NCBI GenBank assembly: GCA_014764515.1
Contig: JACXWD010000008.1
Location: 27,617 to 91,616, forward strand
DNA length: 64,000 nt
From: Candidatus Polarisedimenticola svalbardensis
GTDB taxonomy: Bacteria; Acidobacteriota; Polarisedimenticolia; Polarisedimenticolales; Polarisedimenticolaceae
Direction: 5' to 3'
Shown here piece after piece: positions 16,654-25,935 of the stretch. The notes under the pieces were generated by a model, which saw only the letters and a list, made by a program, of their open reading frames with translations, did not search any database and was not told where the DNA came from. The number at the start of each line of letters is the position of its first letter. The stretch's first letter is position 1. The translations under genes were made by a program, and so were the position numbers.

Positions 16654-16711
16654 GGTTTCGTCCTCCATCTGACTTCTTGGATGCCCGCCCCGCTGCTTAA
16701 GTCACAAACAT

Positions 16712-16741
16712 AAAAAAAGGCCGCCAAACGGCGGCCTTTTT
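16712..16741. terminator. Rho-independent terminator after mdh
   Basis: GGCCGCC-AAAC-GGCGGCC forms a perfect seven-base stem flanked by seven A on the left and five T on the right. Read on the minus strand it ends in a run of seven U, 26 bases past the mdh stop. The T tract on the other side would allow it to work in both directions. Confidence 0.92.
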
Positions 16742-16766
16742 CAAAGCTGGTAGCAGGGACGAAGAC

Positions 16767-17726
<960 letters not shown>

Positions 17727-17807
17727 TCAAGAATAGGCTGGAAAAATGGCAGAATTGCAGCCTAGCACCGGCCTCTAAAAGGGTCAACGCAGCATCAGGA
17801 GAGAAAT

Positions 17808-17827
17808 GGGGACAGATCTATTTTCAG
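17808..17827. repeat. GGGGACAGATCTATTTTC-type repeat relic
   Basis: The short string TGGGGACAGATCTATTTTCA at the convergent side of the ABC permease gene matches, from memory, a motif that recurs in many genomes near RAYT/REP-associated transposase genes. It shares the GGGGACAG start with the REP-like pair at 7797-7892. The permease stop codon lies inside or beside it. No transposase gene is present here, so I regard it as a relic. Confidence 0.4.
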
Positions 17828-18630
17828 TACTGCACCAGGGATCCTTCCTGCTTCGCCTTCCGGATGGCGATTCGGGAAAGGAACAGGCCGGCAGGGAGCA
17901 AGACGGCGGTCAGCACCGCCAGGGCAGCCAGGTCCGACTGGAGTTCGGCGAACCCCTTGCCCTGGAGCAGGGCGCCACGGACAACCCTCAGCGACCAGGT
18001 GATCGGAAGGTAGTCGGATACTCCCTGAAGGAACGCCGGCAGCTGTTCCGCCGGGAAGAACACGGTGCCGAAGAACGTGGTCATGCCGCTGAGGAAGAAG
18101 TTGATCGGATCCCCGCGCTTGAAATACAGGATGAACGAGGCGGACAGCATCCCCAGGCCGACGGAAGACAGCAGGGTGAGCACGATCCCCAGAAGGAGAA
18201 CCGGGAAGTTTTCCAGATGGAAACTGATCCCGAATATCAGCCAGGCCCCACCCAGGTACAGCAGCACCCTGAAACCGGCGTAAGTGAAGTCCCATGCCGC
18301 CGAGGAGAAAATGACCAGGCCGGTGCTGGTAGGCGAAACCAGCATCGCCTCCAGGGTGCCCATCATCTGTTCGCTGCGGACCTTGGCGGAAAAGGCGTAC
18401 AGGGCGGTGGAGAAGTAGTACTGGAACGCCAGGCCCAACAGCATCCACTCGAACGGGTTCATCCCGTCCAGACCCTTGGCGTTGGGATCGATCATCCTTG
18501 TCAGGAAGAAGAACGCCCCCAGGGAGAGGAACATCCCGCCGATCTGGAGGAGGAACGCCAGGCGGTAGGAGACCTGCTGCTGGAAATCCCGGACGATGAA
18601 CGCCCACAGCTTGGCGGCGACCCGGATCAT
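17824..18630 (-). CDS. ABC-2 type transporter permease
   Basis: 268 residues with about six hydrophobic segments (for example VSYRLAFLLQIGGMFLSLGAFFFLT, GIVLTLLSSVGLGMLSASFILYF, LAALAVLTAVLLPAGLFLSRIAI). The segment RSEQMMGTLEAMLVSPTSTGLVIFS is typical of ABC-2 exporter permeases (ExxxGTlE). It overlaps the upstream ATPase gene as ATGA, so the two form an exporter in the inner membrane. Substrate is unknown; relatives move polysaccharides, drugs or unknown lipids. The C-terminal stop is in the GGGGACAG repeat relic. Confidence 0.87.
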   Translation of the reverse strand: MIRVAAKLWAFIVRDFQQQVSYRLAFLLQIGGMFLSLGAFFFLTRMIDPNAKGLDGMNPFEWMLLGLAFQYYFSTALYAFSAKVRSEQMMGTLEAMLVSPTSTGLVIFSSAAWDFTYAGFRVLLYLGGAWLIFGISFHLENFPVLLLGIVLTLLSSVGLGMLSASFILYFKRGDPINFFLSGMTTFFGTVFFPAEQLPAFLQGVSDYLPITWSLRVVRGALLQGKGFAELQSDLAALAVLTAVLLPAGLFLSRIAIRKAKQEGSLVQY

Positions 18631-19604
18631 TCCGCCTCCAGGATCCGGGCGAACGCCCCTTCAAGATCGGCATCCACCTGGGTGCAGCCCCGGATGGTCA
18701 CACCCTGCTCCAGCAGGTACGCCAGCATCGGGTTGAGACCGTCATCGCCGCTTAGACCGATCCGGATCCGGCGGCCGTCTTCCCAGGCCCGGTCGGAAAG
18801 GACGTTGAACCGGCCCCCCGCCTCCGCCGGCCAGCGGTCCAGTTCCAGCTCATAGTTCCGCGTGTCCAGGCCCCAGCGCCGGACCTCCTCCACTGTTCCG
18901 ACCTGCCGGACCTTGCCCTTCATCAGGACGGCGATCCGGCTGCACAGCAACTCCGCCTCGTGGAGGTTGTGAGTCGCCAGGACGATGGTCTTGCGGTCCC
19001 TCCCGGACAGTTCGTCCTGGATAAACCGCCTCAGGGACAGGGCCGCCGCCGGATCCAGGGACCGGGTCGGCTCATCCATGAGCAGGATCGGCGGGTCGTG
19101 AAGCATGGCCCGGGCGATAGACATGCGCTGCTTCATGCCGGAGGAGTAGTCAGCGAACGGGCGGTCCGCAGCATCGTCCATATCCACTTTCTGGAGAAGC
19201 TCGGCTATGCGGCCGTCCCGGCGCTCTCTGGGCACTTCATACAGTGTGGAGAAGAAATTCATGTTCTGCCGGCCGCTGAGCCGCCAGTAGAACGAACGCT
19301 CGTCGGAATGCACCAGCCCGATCAGCGGCTTGACCTCCTGTTCCCGGGAGGTAGGGTGCCCGCCGATGGTGGCGGAGCCTTCATCAGGCAGCACCAGACA
19401 GGACAGGATCTTGAGGAGGGTGGTCTTCCCCGCCCCGTTCGGCCCCAGGAGGCCGAAGATCTCCCCTTCCCGGATGGTCAGGTCGACCCCCCGCAGCGCT
19501 TCCACCACCTCCGCCTTCCGGAAGGGTTGGAAGAGGAGCTCACGGATCGACCGCTTCCGGGTGAACCGCTTCTCCAGCCGTCGTGCCTCCACGGCGTGTC
19601 CCAA
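18627..19604 (-). CDS. ABC transporter ATP-binding protein
   Basis: The ORF-track start at 19706 reaches toward the acyl-CoA dehydrogenase gene. I prefer TTG at 19604 with GGAGG nine bases upstream (325 residues). Walker A is GPNGAGKTTLL, the signature is YSSGMKQRMSIARAM, Walker B is ILLMDEPTRSLD and the H-loop is LATHNLHEAEL. The N-terminal extension KRFTRKRSIRELLFQPFRKAEVVEALRGVDL resembles the NatA/DrrA-like exporter group. A C-terminal ~80-residue extension follows the core. It is the ATPase of the exporter formed with the overlapping ABC-2 permease gene. Confidence 0.9.
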   Translation of the reverse strand: MGHAVEARRLEKRFTRKRSIRELLFQPFRKAEVVEALRGVDLTIREGEIFGLLGPNGAGKTTLLKILSCLVLPDEGSATIGGHPTSREQEVKPLIGLVHSDERSFYWRLSGRQNMNFFSTLYEVPRERRDGRIAELLQKVDMDDAADRPFADYSSGMKQRMSIARAMLHDPPILLMDEPTRSLDPAAALSLRRFIQDELSGRDRKTIVLATHNLHEAELLCSRIAVLMKGKVRQVGTVEEVRRWGLDTRNYELELDRWPAEAGGRFNVLSDRAWEDGRRIRIGLSGDDGLNPMLAYLLEQGVTIRGCTQVDADLEGAFARILEAE

Positions 19605-19630
19605 GGGCCTGATCCTCCAAGGGTTAGACT

Positions 19631-19661
19631 CGGGAGCGAGCGGAATTCTACCACGCTCCCG
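19631..19661. other. Inverted repeat CGGGAGCG...CGCTCCCG between divergent genes
   Basis: Perfect eight-base arms (19631-19638 and 19654-19661) separated by 15 bases sit between the ABC ATPase gene (minus) and the acyl-CoA dehydrogenase gene (plus). The element could be an operator or, on the minus strand, a leader stem about 12 bases upstream of the ATPase Shine-Dalgarno. No regulator gene is next to it. Confidence 0.4.
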
Positions 19662-19736
19662 GACCCCCTTTCCCAACGAATCCTGTATGCAATAATGAAA
19701 GGTCACACGCCTTCCGCCTCATTCATGGAGAGTCCG

Positions 19737-20903
19737 ATGCCCGAACCGACCAGCCTGAACCCTGCCCTGACCGTTCTTGCCGAAGACGAAACGATGTTCC
19801 GCGACGCCGTACGGGACTTTGCCGAATCGGAAATCCGACCCAGGGTCGGCGAGATGGATAAGAACGGCCGCTATGATCCGGACCTTCTGAAGTCGCTGTT
19901 CGACATGGGGCTGATGGGTGTGGACATCCCGGAGGAACTGGGTGGATCCGGAGGAACCTTCTTCCAGTCGATCCTGGCAGTGGAGGAAGTCTCAAGGGTG
20001 GACGCCGCCGTCGGCGTCATGGTGGACGTGCAGAACACCCTGTTCAACAACGCCATCGCCCGCTGGGGAACCGAGGACCAGAAGAAAGAGTTTCTCAGTC
20101 GCGTCGCCACCGATACCGTCGGCGCCTACGCCCTGTCCGAAGCCGGTTCCGGCTCCGACGCCTTCGCCCTCAAGCTCAAGGCGGAGCAGGACGGTGAGCA
20201 GTGGGTTCTGAACGGCAGCAAACTCTGGATCACCAACGCCGGCGAGGCCGACCTGTTCCTGACCTTCGCCACCATCGACACCGCCAAAGGGTACAAAGGG
20301 ATCACCGCCTTTATCGTGGACCGCAACGACCCCGGCTTCACCGTGGGCAAGCGGGAATCCAAACTGGGGATCAAGGCTTCCAGTACCTGCGAACTGGTGT
20401 ATGACAACTGCCGCATCCCGGCGGATCGGGTCATCGGAGAAGTCGGCAAGGGATACAAGATCGCCATCGAGACCTTGAACGAGGGCCGTATCGGCATCGG
20501 CGCCCAGATGGTCGGGGTCGGCCAGGGAGCCCTGGAAGCAGCCTGCCGTTACACCAAGGAGCGGGAACAGTTCGGTAAACCGATCGCATCGTTCCAGGCT
20601 GTCCAGCACCAGCTCGCCAGGTCCGCCATCGAGCTTGAAGCATCCCGTCTCCTGGTCTACAACGCCGCCAGGCTGAGAGACGCCGGCCTGCCGTTCACGA
20701 AGGAGGCGGCCATGGCGAAGATCTATTCGAGCGAGGCGACGGAACATATCACCTCCGCCGCAGTGGAACTGTTCGGTGGATACGGCTACACCTCCGAGTA
20801 TCCGGTAGAAAAATTCTACCGGGACGCCAAGATCGGAAAGATCTATGAAGGGACCTCCTTCATGCAGTTGAATACGATCGCCAAGATCATCCTGGCCGAT
20901 TAG
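19737..20903 (+). CDS. Acyl-CoA dehydrogenase
   Basis: The ORF-track version carries about 260 false residues antisense to the ABC gene. ATG at 19737 (MPEPTSLNPALTVL) has GGAG six bases upstream, giving 388 residues. Family signatures are YALSEAGSGSDAFALKLKA (FAD/substrate loop), REQFGKPIASFQAVQHQLA, and the catalytic base Glu in IYEGTSFMQLNTIAK. This catalytic position and length match short/medium-chain acyl-CoA dehydrogenases. The enzyme introduces the alpha-beta double bond of acyl-CoA with FAD and passes electrons to ETF. hemE follows 19 bases downstream, so co-transcription with heme genes is possible. Confidence 0.93.
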   Translation: MPEPTSLNPALTVLAEDETMFRDAVRDFAESEIRPRVGEMDKNGRYDPDLLKSLFDMGLMGVDIPEELGGSGGTFFQSILAVEEVSRVDAAVGVMVDVQNTLFNNAIARWGTEDQKKEFLSRVATDTVGAYALSEAGSGSDAFALKLKAEQDGEQWVLNGSKLWITNAGEADLFLTFATIDTAKGYKGITAFIVDRNDPGFTVGKRESKLGIKASSTCELVYDNCRIPADRVIGEVGKGYKIAIETLNEGRIGIGAQMVGVGQGALEAACRYTKEREQFGKPIASFQAVQHQLARSAIELEASRLLVYNAARLRDAGLPFTKEAAMAKIYSSEATEHITSAAVELFGGYGYTSEYPVEKFYRDAKIGKIYEGTSFMQLNTIAKIILAD

Positions 20904-20922
20904 GCCCGCACGGAGAACCGAG

Positions 20923-21945
20923 ATGAACGACCGATTCTTGCGAGCCTGCCGTGGGGAGAAGCTGGACCGGCCGCCGATCTGGATCATGCGCCAGGCCGGC
21001 CGCTACCTGCCGGAGTACCGGGCCATCCGGAAGGAGATGGACTTCGTAACACTCTGCAAAACGCCTGAGAAGGCGGCGGAGGTCACCATTCAGCCGATCG
21101 ACCGCCTGGGTGTGGACGCGGCGATCCTGTTCTCCGACATCCTCGTCCCTGTGGAACCGATGGGGTTCAACATCTCCTTCAACCCCGGCCCGGTGCTGGA
21201 CCACGCCGTGCGGACCATGCAGGACGTGGACAACATCCGGATCACCGATCCGGAAGAGACGGTGCCTTACGTTTACGAGGCGATCCGCATCCTGCGCCGG
21301 GAGCTTGAAGGGAGGGTGCCGCTCATCGGGTTCGCCGCCGCGCCGTTCACTCTGGCGACCTACATGGTGGAAGGCAAGGGCTCCAAGAATTTCAGCAAGG
21401 TCAAGGGCCTGCTGTTCTCCGAACCGGCCACCGCCCACGCCCTGCTTGAAAAAATTACCGTGGCCACCGAGAAGTACCTGCTGGCACAGATCCGGGCCGG
21501 GGCCCAGGCGGTGCAACTGTTCGACAGCTGGGCCGGCCTGCTCTCCGCCGAAGACTTCCGGGAGTTCGGCATGCCGTACGCCCGCCGGATCCTGGACACC
21601 TTGAAAGACGCAGGAGTTCCCCGGATCTATTTCGCCCTGAACAACGCCCACCTCCTGGACGAGATCAAGGACTGTGGAGCGGATGTGGTCGGCATGGACT
21701 GGCGCATGAACCTGGCCGAGGCCAACCAACGCCTGGACGGCCGCTACCCGCTGCAGGGCAACCTGGATCCGACGGTGCTCCTGTCCGGTTCTCCCGAGAC
21801 GATCCGGGAACGAGCCCGCAGGGTGGTGGCCGCAGGGAAAGAGCTGCCCGGCCACATCTTCAACCTGGGCCACGGCATCCTTCCGGAAACCCCGGTAGAG
21901 CATGCCCAGGCGCTGGTACAGGCGGTCCAGGAGGTCACTTCGTGA
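20923..21945 (+). CDS. hemE: Uroporphyrinogen decarboxylase
   Basis: 340 residues. The N-terminal signature PPIWIMRQAGRYLPEYRAIRKE holds the substrate-binding arginines, and VDAAILFSDILVPVEPMG, GFAAAPFTLATYMVEGKGSKNF and LFDSWAGLLSAEDFREFGMPY are family blocks. The enzyme decarboxylates the four acetate side chains of uroporphyrinogen III to give coproporphyrinogen III in the cytoplasm. Its TGA overlaps the GTG start of hemN, and hemY follows, giving a hemE-hemN-hemY operon covering the steps to protoporphyrin IX. Confidence 0.96.
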   Translation: MNDRFLRACRGEKLDRPPIWIMRQAGRYLPEYRAIRKEMDFVTLCKTPEKAAEVTIQPIDRLGVDAAILFSDILVPVEPMGFNISFNPGPVLDHAVRTMQDVDNIRITDPEETVPYVYEAIRILRRELEGRVPLIGFAAAPFTLATYMVEGKGSKNFSKVKGLLFSEPATAHALLEKITVATEKYLLAQIRAGAQAVQLFDSWAGLLSAEDFREFGMPYARRILDTLKDAGVPRIYFALNNAHLLDEIKDCGADVVGMDWRMNLAEANQRLDGRYPLQGNLDPTVLLSGSPETIRERARRVVAAGKELPGHIFNLGHGILPETPVEHAQALVQAVQEVTS

Positions 21946-23324
21946 GCAGTGCCCTGGAGCTACTCAAAAAATACAACCGGCCCGGCCCGCGTTACACCTC
22001 GTACCCAACCGCGGTGGAGTTCAACGAGGAGTACGATCACGGCGCGTATGTGGAATCGCTGAAGAAGATCAACGCCAGGGCGGACGAGCCGTTGTCGCTC
22101 TATATCCATCTGCCGTTTTGTGAAGAGCGCTGCAGCTTCTGCGGCTGCAACGTGGTGATCACCAGGAAGCGCGAGGTCTCCCACAAATACCTGGATTACC
22201 TCCATCGGGAAATCGACATGCTTGCCGAACACCTCCCGGACCGGCGCCGGGTCAGCCAGTACCACTGGGGCGGCGGTACTCCGACCTATCAGAACACCAC
22301 TGAAATGCGCGCCCTTCAGAACAAGATCACCGAACATTTCACCATCGACCCCGACGCCGAGGTCGCCATCGAAGTCGATCCCAGGGTCACGTCCAGGGAA
22401 CAGGCCGACCTGCTGAAAGAGATGGGGTTCAACCGCATCTCCATGGGTGTCCAGGATTTCACTCCTCGGGTGCAGGAGGCGATCAACCGCAATCAGACCG
22501 AGAAGGAAACCCGGGAGCTGTACGACTACTGCCGCAAGGTCGGCTTCGAGTCCATCAACCTGGACCTGATCTACGGACTGCCCCTCCAGAACCCTGCCGC
22601 CTTCAGCAGCAACATGGACATCATGCTGGACCTGAGGCCGGACCGGGTGGCGGTTTACTCCTACGCCTACGTGCCCTGGGTCAAGGCGAACCAGAAGAAG
22701 ATCAACACCGACGAACTCCCCTCCCCGGAGGTCAAGCTGGAGCTGTTCTGCATCGCCCGGGAGCGGTTCCTGGAGGCGGGCTACGCCCAGATCGGCATGG
22801 ACCACTTCGCCCTTCCCGGCGATGACCTGGCAAACGCCGCCGCCCGGAAGCGGCTGCACCGCAATTTCATGGGCTATACCGTGAAAATGGGTTCGGACAT
22901 GGTCGGGGTCGGAACATCGGCCATCGGCGATGTCGGTGGCGCCTTCGCGCAGAACGTCAAGAAGCTGTCCACGTACTACGAGGCCCTTGACGCCGGGAAG
23001 TTCCCGGTTGAGCGCGGCTATGTGCTGAACGACGACGACCACATCCGCCGGGAGGTCATCACCCGCCTGATGTCCAACCTGTACCTCAGGATCCCCGAGA
23101 TCGAGGATCGCTTCGGCATCGAATTCAAAAAGTATTTCGAACCGGAACTGGCCGAGCTGGCCGGCGCCGACGGGCCGGTGGATCACGGCTTCCTGACCAT
23201 CGCCGACGATCACCTGGCGGTTCACGGCGACGGCTGCCTGTTCATCCGGAACATCTGCATGGTGTTCGACGCGTACATGAAGGACAAGCGCGACGATACC
23301 CCGATGTTCTCCCAGACCGTGTGA
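21942..23324 (+). CDS. hemN: Oxygen-independent coproporphyrinogen III dehydrogenase
   Basis: 460 residues from a GTG start overlapping the hemE stop. RYTSYPTAVEF at the N-terminus is specific to true HemN. The radical-SAM cluster motif is YIHLPFCEERCSFCGCN (CxxxCxxC plus the fourth Cys seen in HemN), followed by QYHWGGGTPTY. The C-terminal HemN domain is present (RRVITRLMSNLYL region). It converts coproporphyrinogen III to protoporphyrinogen IX without oxygen, using SAM. The length and RYTSYPT motif separate it from HemW. Confidence 0.96.
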   Translation: MSSALELLKKYNRPGPRYTSYPTAVEFNEEYDHGAYVESLKKINARADEPLSLYIHLPFCEERCSFCGCNVVITRKREVSHKYLDYLHREIDMLAEHLPDRRRVSQYHWGGGTPTYQNTTEMRALQNKITEHFTIDPDAEVAIEVDPRVTSREQADLLKEMGFNRISMGVQDFTPRVQEAINRNQTEKETRELYDYCRKVGFESINLDLIYGLPLQNPAAFSSNMDIMLDLRPDRVAVYSYAYVPWVKANQKKINTDELPSPEVKLELFCIARERFLEAGYAQIGMDHFALPGDDLANAAARKRLHRNFMGYTVKMGSDMVGVGTSAIGDVGGAFAQNVKKLSTYYEALDAGKFPVERGYVLNDDDHIRREVITRLMSNLYLRIPEIEDRFGIEFKKYFEPELAELAGADGPVDHGFLTIADDHLAVHGDGCLFIRNICMVFDAYMKDKRDDTPMFSQTV

Positions 23325-23325
23325 C

Positions 23326-24723
23326 ATGCCGAAAACCGTTGCAGTCATAGGCGGAGGAGTCGCCGGACTGACGGTGGCCTATGAACTGCAACAGTACGCC
23401 CGGCACCCGCCGGATGGTGTCCGGGCGATCTGCCTGGAGGCGTCCGACCGGGCAGGCGGCAACATCCGAACCCACAAGGAAGCGGGGTACACCTGCGAGT
23501 GGGGCCCCAACGGCTACCTGGACAACGTCCCGGCCACGCCGGCACTGGTGCGGCGGCTCGGTCTGTCCGAACTGCTGCAGCAGGCCGACGAACAGGCGGC
23601 GATCCGGTACATCTACCGGGCAGGCGCACTCCGGGAGGCTCCCACCGGCGCCGGCGCATTCCTGAAGTCAGGGATCCTGTCCCCCCTGGGGAAGCTGAGG
23701 TTGCTGGGAGAGCCGTTTGCACGGAAACGGCCCGGGTCGGGAGACGAGTCGGTGTACGACTTTGCGGCCCGAAGAATCGGAAGTGAGGCGGCTGAAGTTC
23801 TGGTAGGCGCCATGGTCAACGGGGTGTACGCCGGCAACGTCCGGGAGCTCTGCCTGAAATCCACGTTCCCGAAAATGTATGCCATGGAGACCGATCACGG
23901 CTCCCTGTTCAAGGCGATGCTTGCGAAGAAGAAGACGAAGTCGGGAAAAAGCGACAACGCCGGGCCGGCAGGGCCAGGTGGCGTCCTGACATCGTTCCGG
24001 CCCGGCCTTGAAACATTGATCCAGGGGCTGGTGAAAGCGAACGGCAACGCCCTGCGGCTGAACACCCCTGTGCAGGCGATCTCCGACATGGGCAGCCGGG
24101 GATTTCGGGTTCTGCTGGAGTCCGGACCGCCACTGGACGTCCAGGGCGTGGTGCTGGCCTGCCCGGCACGGGCGGCGGAAGCGATGGTCCGGGAGATGGA
24201 CCCGGTGATGGCCGACGCCATGGGAGCGATCCCGTCCTCTCCCCTGGCGGTAATCCATCTCGGTTACAACCAGGCGGCGCTGGACAGCATGCCCCGCGGC
24301 TTCGGATTCCTGGCTCCCCGGGGACAGGGCGTCCGGATACTCGGCTGCCTGTGGTCGTCCAACATATTCCCGGGACGGGCCCCCAAGGGAAAGGTCCTGC
24401 TCACCGCCATGATCGGCGGCGCAGAGGATACCGGGGTCATGGATCTGCCGGATGCGAAACTGGTGGAACTGGCTCGCCACGACATCCAGATCACCATGGG
24501 GATCGGCGTCGCGCCTGAATTCGTGAAGGTGTTCCGCCATGCCCACGGCATCCCCCAGTACACCCTGGGACACCAGGACCGGCTGCGTATTATCAAGGAA
24601 CGTCTGGAAAAACATCCCGGCCTGCTGGTTGGAGGGAATTCCTACGGCGGGATCGCCGTTAATCACTGTGTGGAAGAAGCCCCCGGGCTGGCCGACGAAC
24701 TGGTCCGCCACCTGGAAAGCTGA
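23326..24723 (+). CDS. hemY: Protoporphyrinogen oxidase (HemY type)
   Basis: 465 residues. The FAD dinucleotide-binding motif is VAVIGGGVAGLTVAYELQQ, followed by LEASDRAGGNIRTHKEAGYTCEWGPNGYLD and the family block AMVNGVYAGNVRELCLKSTFPKMYAMET. The C-terminus GNSYGGIAVNHCVEEA matches the FAD-binding end of PPO/HemY. The family uses oxygen to oxidise protoporphyrinogen IX; some HemY homologues act on coproporphyrinogen instead. Here the preceding hemN makes protoporphyrinogen the likely substrate. It begins one base after the hemN stop. Confidence 0.94.
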   Translation: MPKTVAVIGGGVAGLTVAYELQQYARHPPDGVRAICLEASDRAGGNIRTHKEAGYTCEWGPNGYLDNVPATPALVRRLGLSELLQQADEQAAIRYIYRAGALREAPTGAGAFLKSGILSPLGKLRLLGEPFARKRPGSGDESVYDFAARRIGSEAAEVLVGAMVNGVYAGNVRELCLKSTFPKMYAMETDHGSLFKAMLAKKKTKSGKSDNAGPAGPGGVLTSFRPGLETLIQGLVKANGNALRLNTPVQAISDMGSRGFRVLLESGPPLDVQGVVLACPARAAEAMVREMDPVMADAMGAIPSSPLAVIHLGYNQAALDSMPRGFGFLAPRGQGVRILGCLWSSNIFPGRAPKGKVLLTAMIGGAEDTGVMDLPDAKLVELARHDIQITMGIGVAPEFVKVFRHAHGIPQYTLGHQDRLRIIKERLEKHPGLLVGGNSYGGIAVNHCVEEAPGLADELVRHLES

Positions 24724-24763
24724 TATCCTCCGCGCTTCGATTTGACGGATAGGGATAGACTCA

Positions 24764-25189
24764 ATGCCATTTCGCGTTCGCAGCTTGATACTTGCGCTGA
24801 TTGTCTGCCTTGCGGCGGGTAGTGCCGCCGGCGCCGCCATCCGCGGCATCAAGGTGGAGCGTGCCAAGACCCGGGTCGGCCTCGCCAGGGTGGTCCTGAA
24901 CATCGACCACCTCACCCTGACCGAACAGGGACTGCGCGGCGAGTACGCCATCCGCATCCCACTGGCGCCGTTCATGGACGATTTCGGGACGATCCGGATT
25001 CCTGTCACCGACCAGCTCCAGGATGCGGTCGCTCCCGGAAACACGCTCCACGGAACAGCCAGCAGCAGGGAGGACGGCCGCACCCACGAGGTCGCCTGTA
25101 CCTTCACGGACAGCAAAAAGGTCCGTATCGTGGTCACTACAGCGGACCGTGTACTGTCGTTCGAGGCGCCCTACTCCCTCAGCGACTAG
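24764..25189 (+). CDS. Exported hypothetical protein, 141 aa
   Basis: An N-terminal signal peptide (RSLILALIVCLAAGSAAGA) is followed by about 118 residues of mostly beta character (IRGIKVERAKTRVGLARVVLNIDHLTL, YAIRIPLAPFMDDFGTIRIPV, VRIVVTTADRVLSFEAPY). One Cys remains in the mature part. No family is recognised. It is the last gene on the strand after hemY, 40 bases downstream, and may be transcribed with the heme operon. It is probably periplasmic. Confidence 0.75.
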   Translation: MPFRVRSLILALIVCLAAGSAAGAAIRGIKVERAKTRVGLARVVLNIDHLTLTEQGLRGEYAIRIPLAPFMDDFGTIRIPVTDQLQDAVAPGNTLHGTASSREDGRTHEVACTFTDSKKVRIVVTTADRVLSFEAPYSLSD

Positions 25190-25270
25190 GGGCTATTTCC
25201 CAACAAATTAAGGGTTCTCCCTAGGGTTCTGTAACGGCTCCTGAATCAAGAAGAAGAGAATTTGACTACC

Positions 25271-25289
25271 TACTTTGCTTTGCAAAGTA
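25271..25289. promoter_or_regulatory. Palindromic operator TACTTTGC-TTT-GCAAAGTA
   Basis: A perfect eight-base inverted repeat with a three-base spacer ends one base before the -35 box of the promoter that drives the membrane protein/winged-helix regulator operon. The position is right for repression or activation by the regulator encoded at 25925-26287. The half-site CTTTG is also repeated inside (CTTTGCTTTG). Confidence 0.6.
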
Positions 25290-25290
25290 C

Positions 25291-25319
25291 TTGACAGAGC
25301 TAAAACCTGAACGTATCTT
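25291..25319 (+). promoter_or_regulatory. Sigma70-type promoter giving a probably leaderless mRNA
   Basis: TTGACA (25291-25296) is a perfect -35 box, followed by a 17-base spacer and TATCTT (25314-25319) as -10. A start point 7 bases after the -10 would fall at or one base before the ATG at 25327. No Shine-Dalgarno precedes that ATG, which fits leaderless translation. Confidence 0.62.
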
Positions 25320-25326
25320 GATCTCC

Positions 25327-25935
25327 ATGAGCGATCCTCAGGAAAAACAACCGGCTGAAGTCACCGATATCCACAATCGGGCCATGGAGGACCTGGGTTA
25401 CATCCGCAAGGCGATGGAAGGCGGCGGCCCATTCACCGCCGTTCCCGGTATGGGGCAGGTCGCCGTCGGGTGTACAGCTGTTCTGGCGGCTGCGGTGGCG
25501 TTCCTCCAGCCGGACCGGACTTCCTGGCTTCTGGTCTGGACCGCGGAACTGGGTCTGGCGACGCTGATCGTCATTTCCGCCATGGTCCTGAAGGCGAAAC
25601 GGATGGGACACCTGCTCACGGCGGCACCGGCCCGGAAGACGTTCTTCGGTATGGCCCCGGCCCTGGCCGCCGGCGCAATCCTCAGCCTGGTGGCGGTGCG
25701 CTCAGGCGAACTGGACACACTCCCCGGCACCTGGCTGCTGCTGTACGGAGCCGCCGTCGCCTCCGGCGGCGTATCCTCGGTTCGGATCGTACCGGTGATG
25801 GGCGCTTCGTTCATGGTGTGCGGCCTGTTCACCCTGCTGTCACCACCCGGCTTCGCCGACCTGTTCCTGGCGCTGGGCTTCGGTGGGCTCCATATCTTTT
25901 TCGGAGCCAGGATTGCGAAACGTCATGGCGGTTGA
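25327..25935 (+). CDS. Membrane protein, first gene of a regulator operon
   Basis: The ORF-track start (25291) is the TTG of the -35 box; ATG at 25327 (MSDPQEKQPAEV) is the start, giving 202 residues. A short cytoplasmic segment (DIHNRAMEDLGYIRKAME) is followed by about five or six membrane helices (GQVAVGCTAVLAAAVAFL, LLVWTAELGLATLIVISAMVL, FFGMAPALAAGAILSLVAV, TWLLLYGAAVASGGV, MGASFMVCGLFTLL, DLFLALGFGGLHIFFGA). The function is unknown. It overlaps the regulator gene by 11 bases; pairs of this kind of membrane protein with a small winged-helix regulator occur in several phyla. Confidence 0.85.
   Translation: MSDPQEKQPAEVTDIHNRAMEDLGYIRKAMEGGGPFTAVPGMGQVAVGCTAVLAAAVAFLQPDRTSWLLVWTAELGLATLIVISAMVLKAKRMGHLLTAAPARKTFFGMAPALAAGAILSLVAVRSGELDTLPGTWLLLYGAAVASGGVSSVRIVPVMGASFMVCGLFTLLSPPGFADLFLALGFGGLHIFFGARIAKRHGG

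Noticed and set aside
18960-19736. N-terminal extension of the acyl-CoA dehydrogenase ORF
   Set aside because: It is antisense to the ABC ATPase gene; the ATG at 19737 with GGAG is the proper start.
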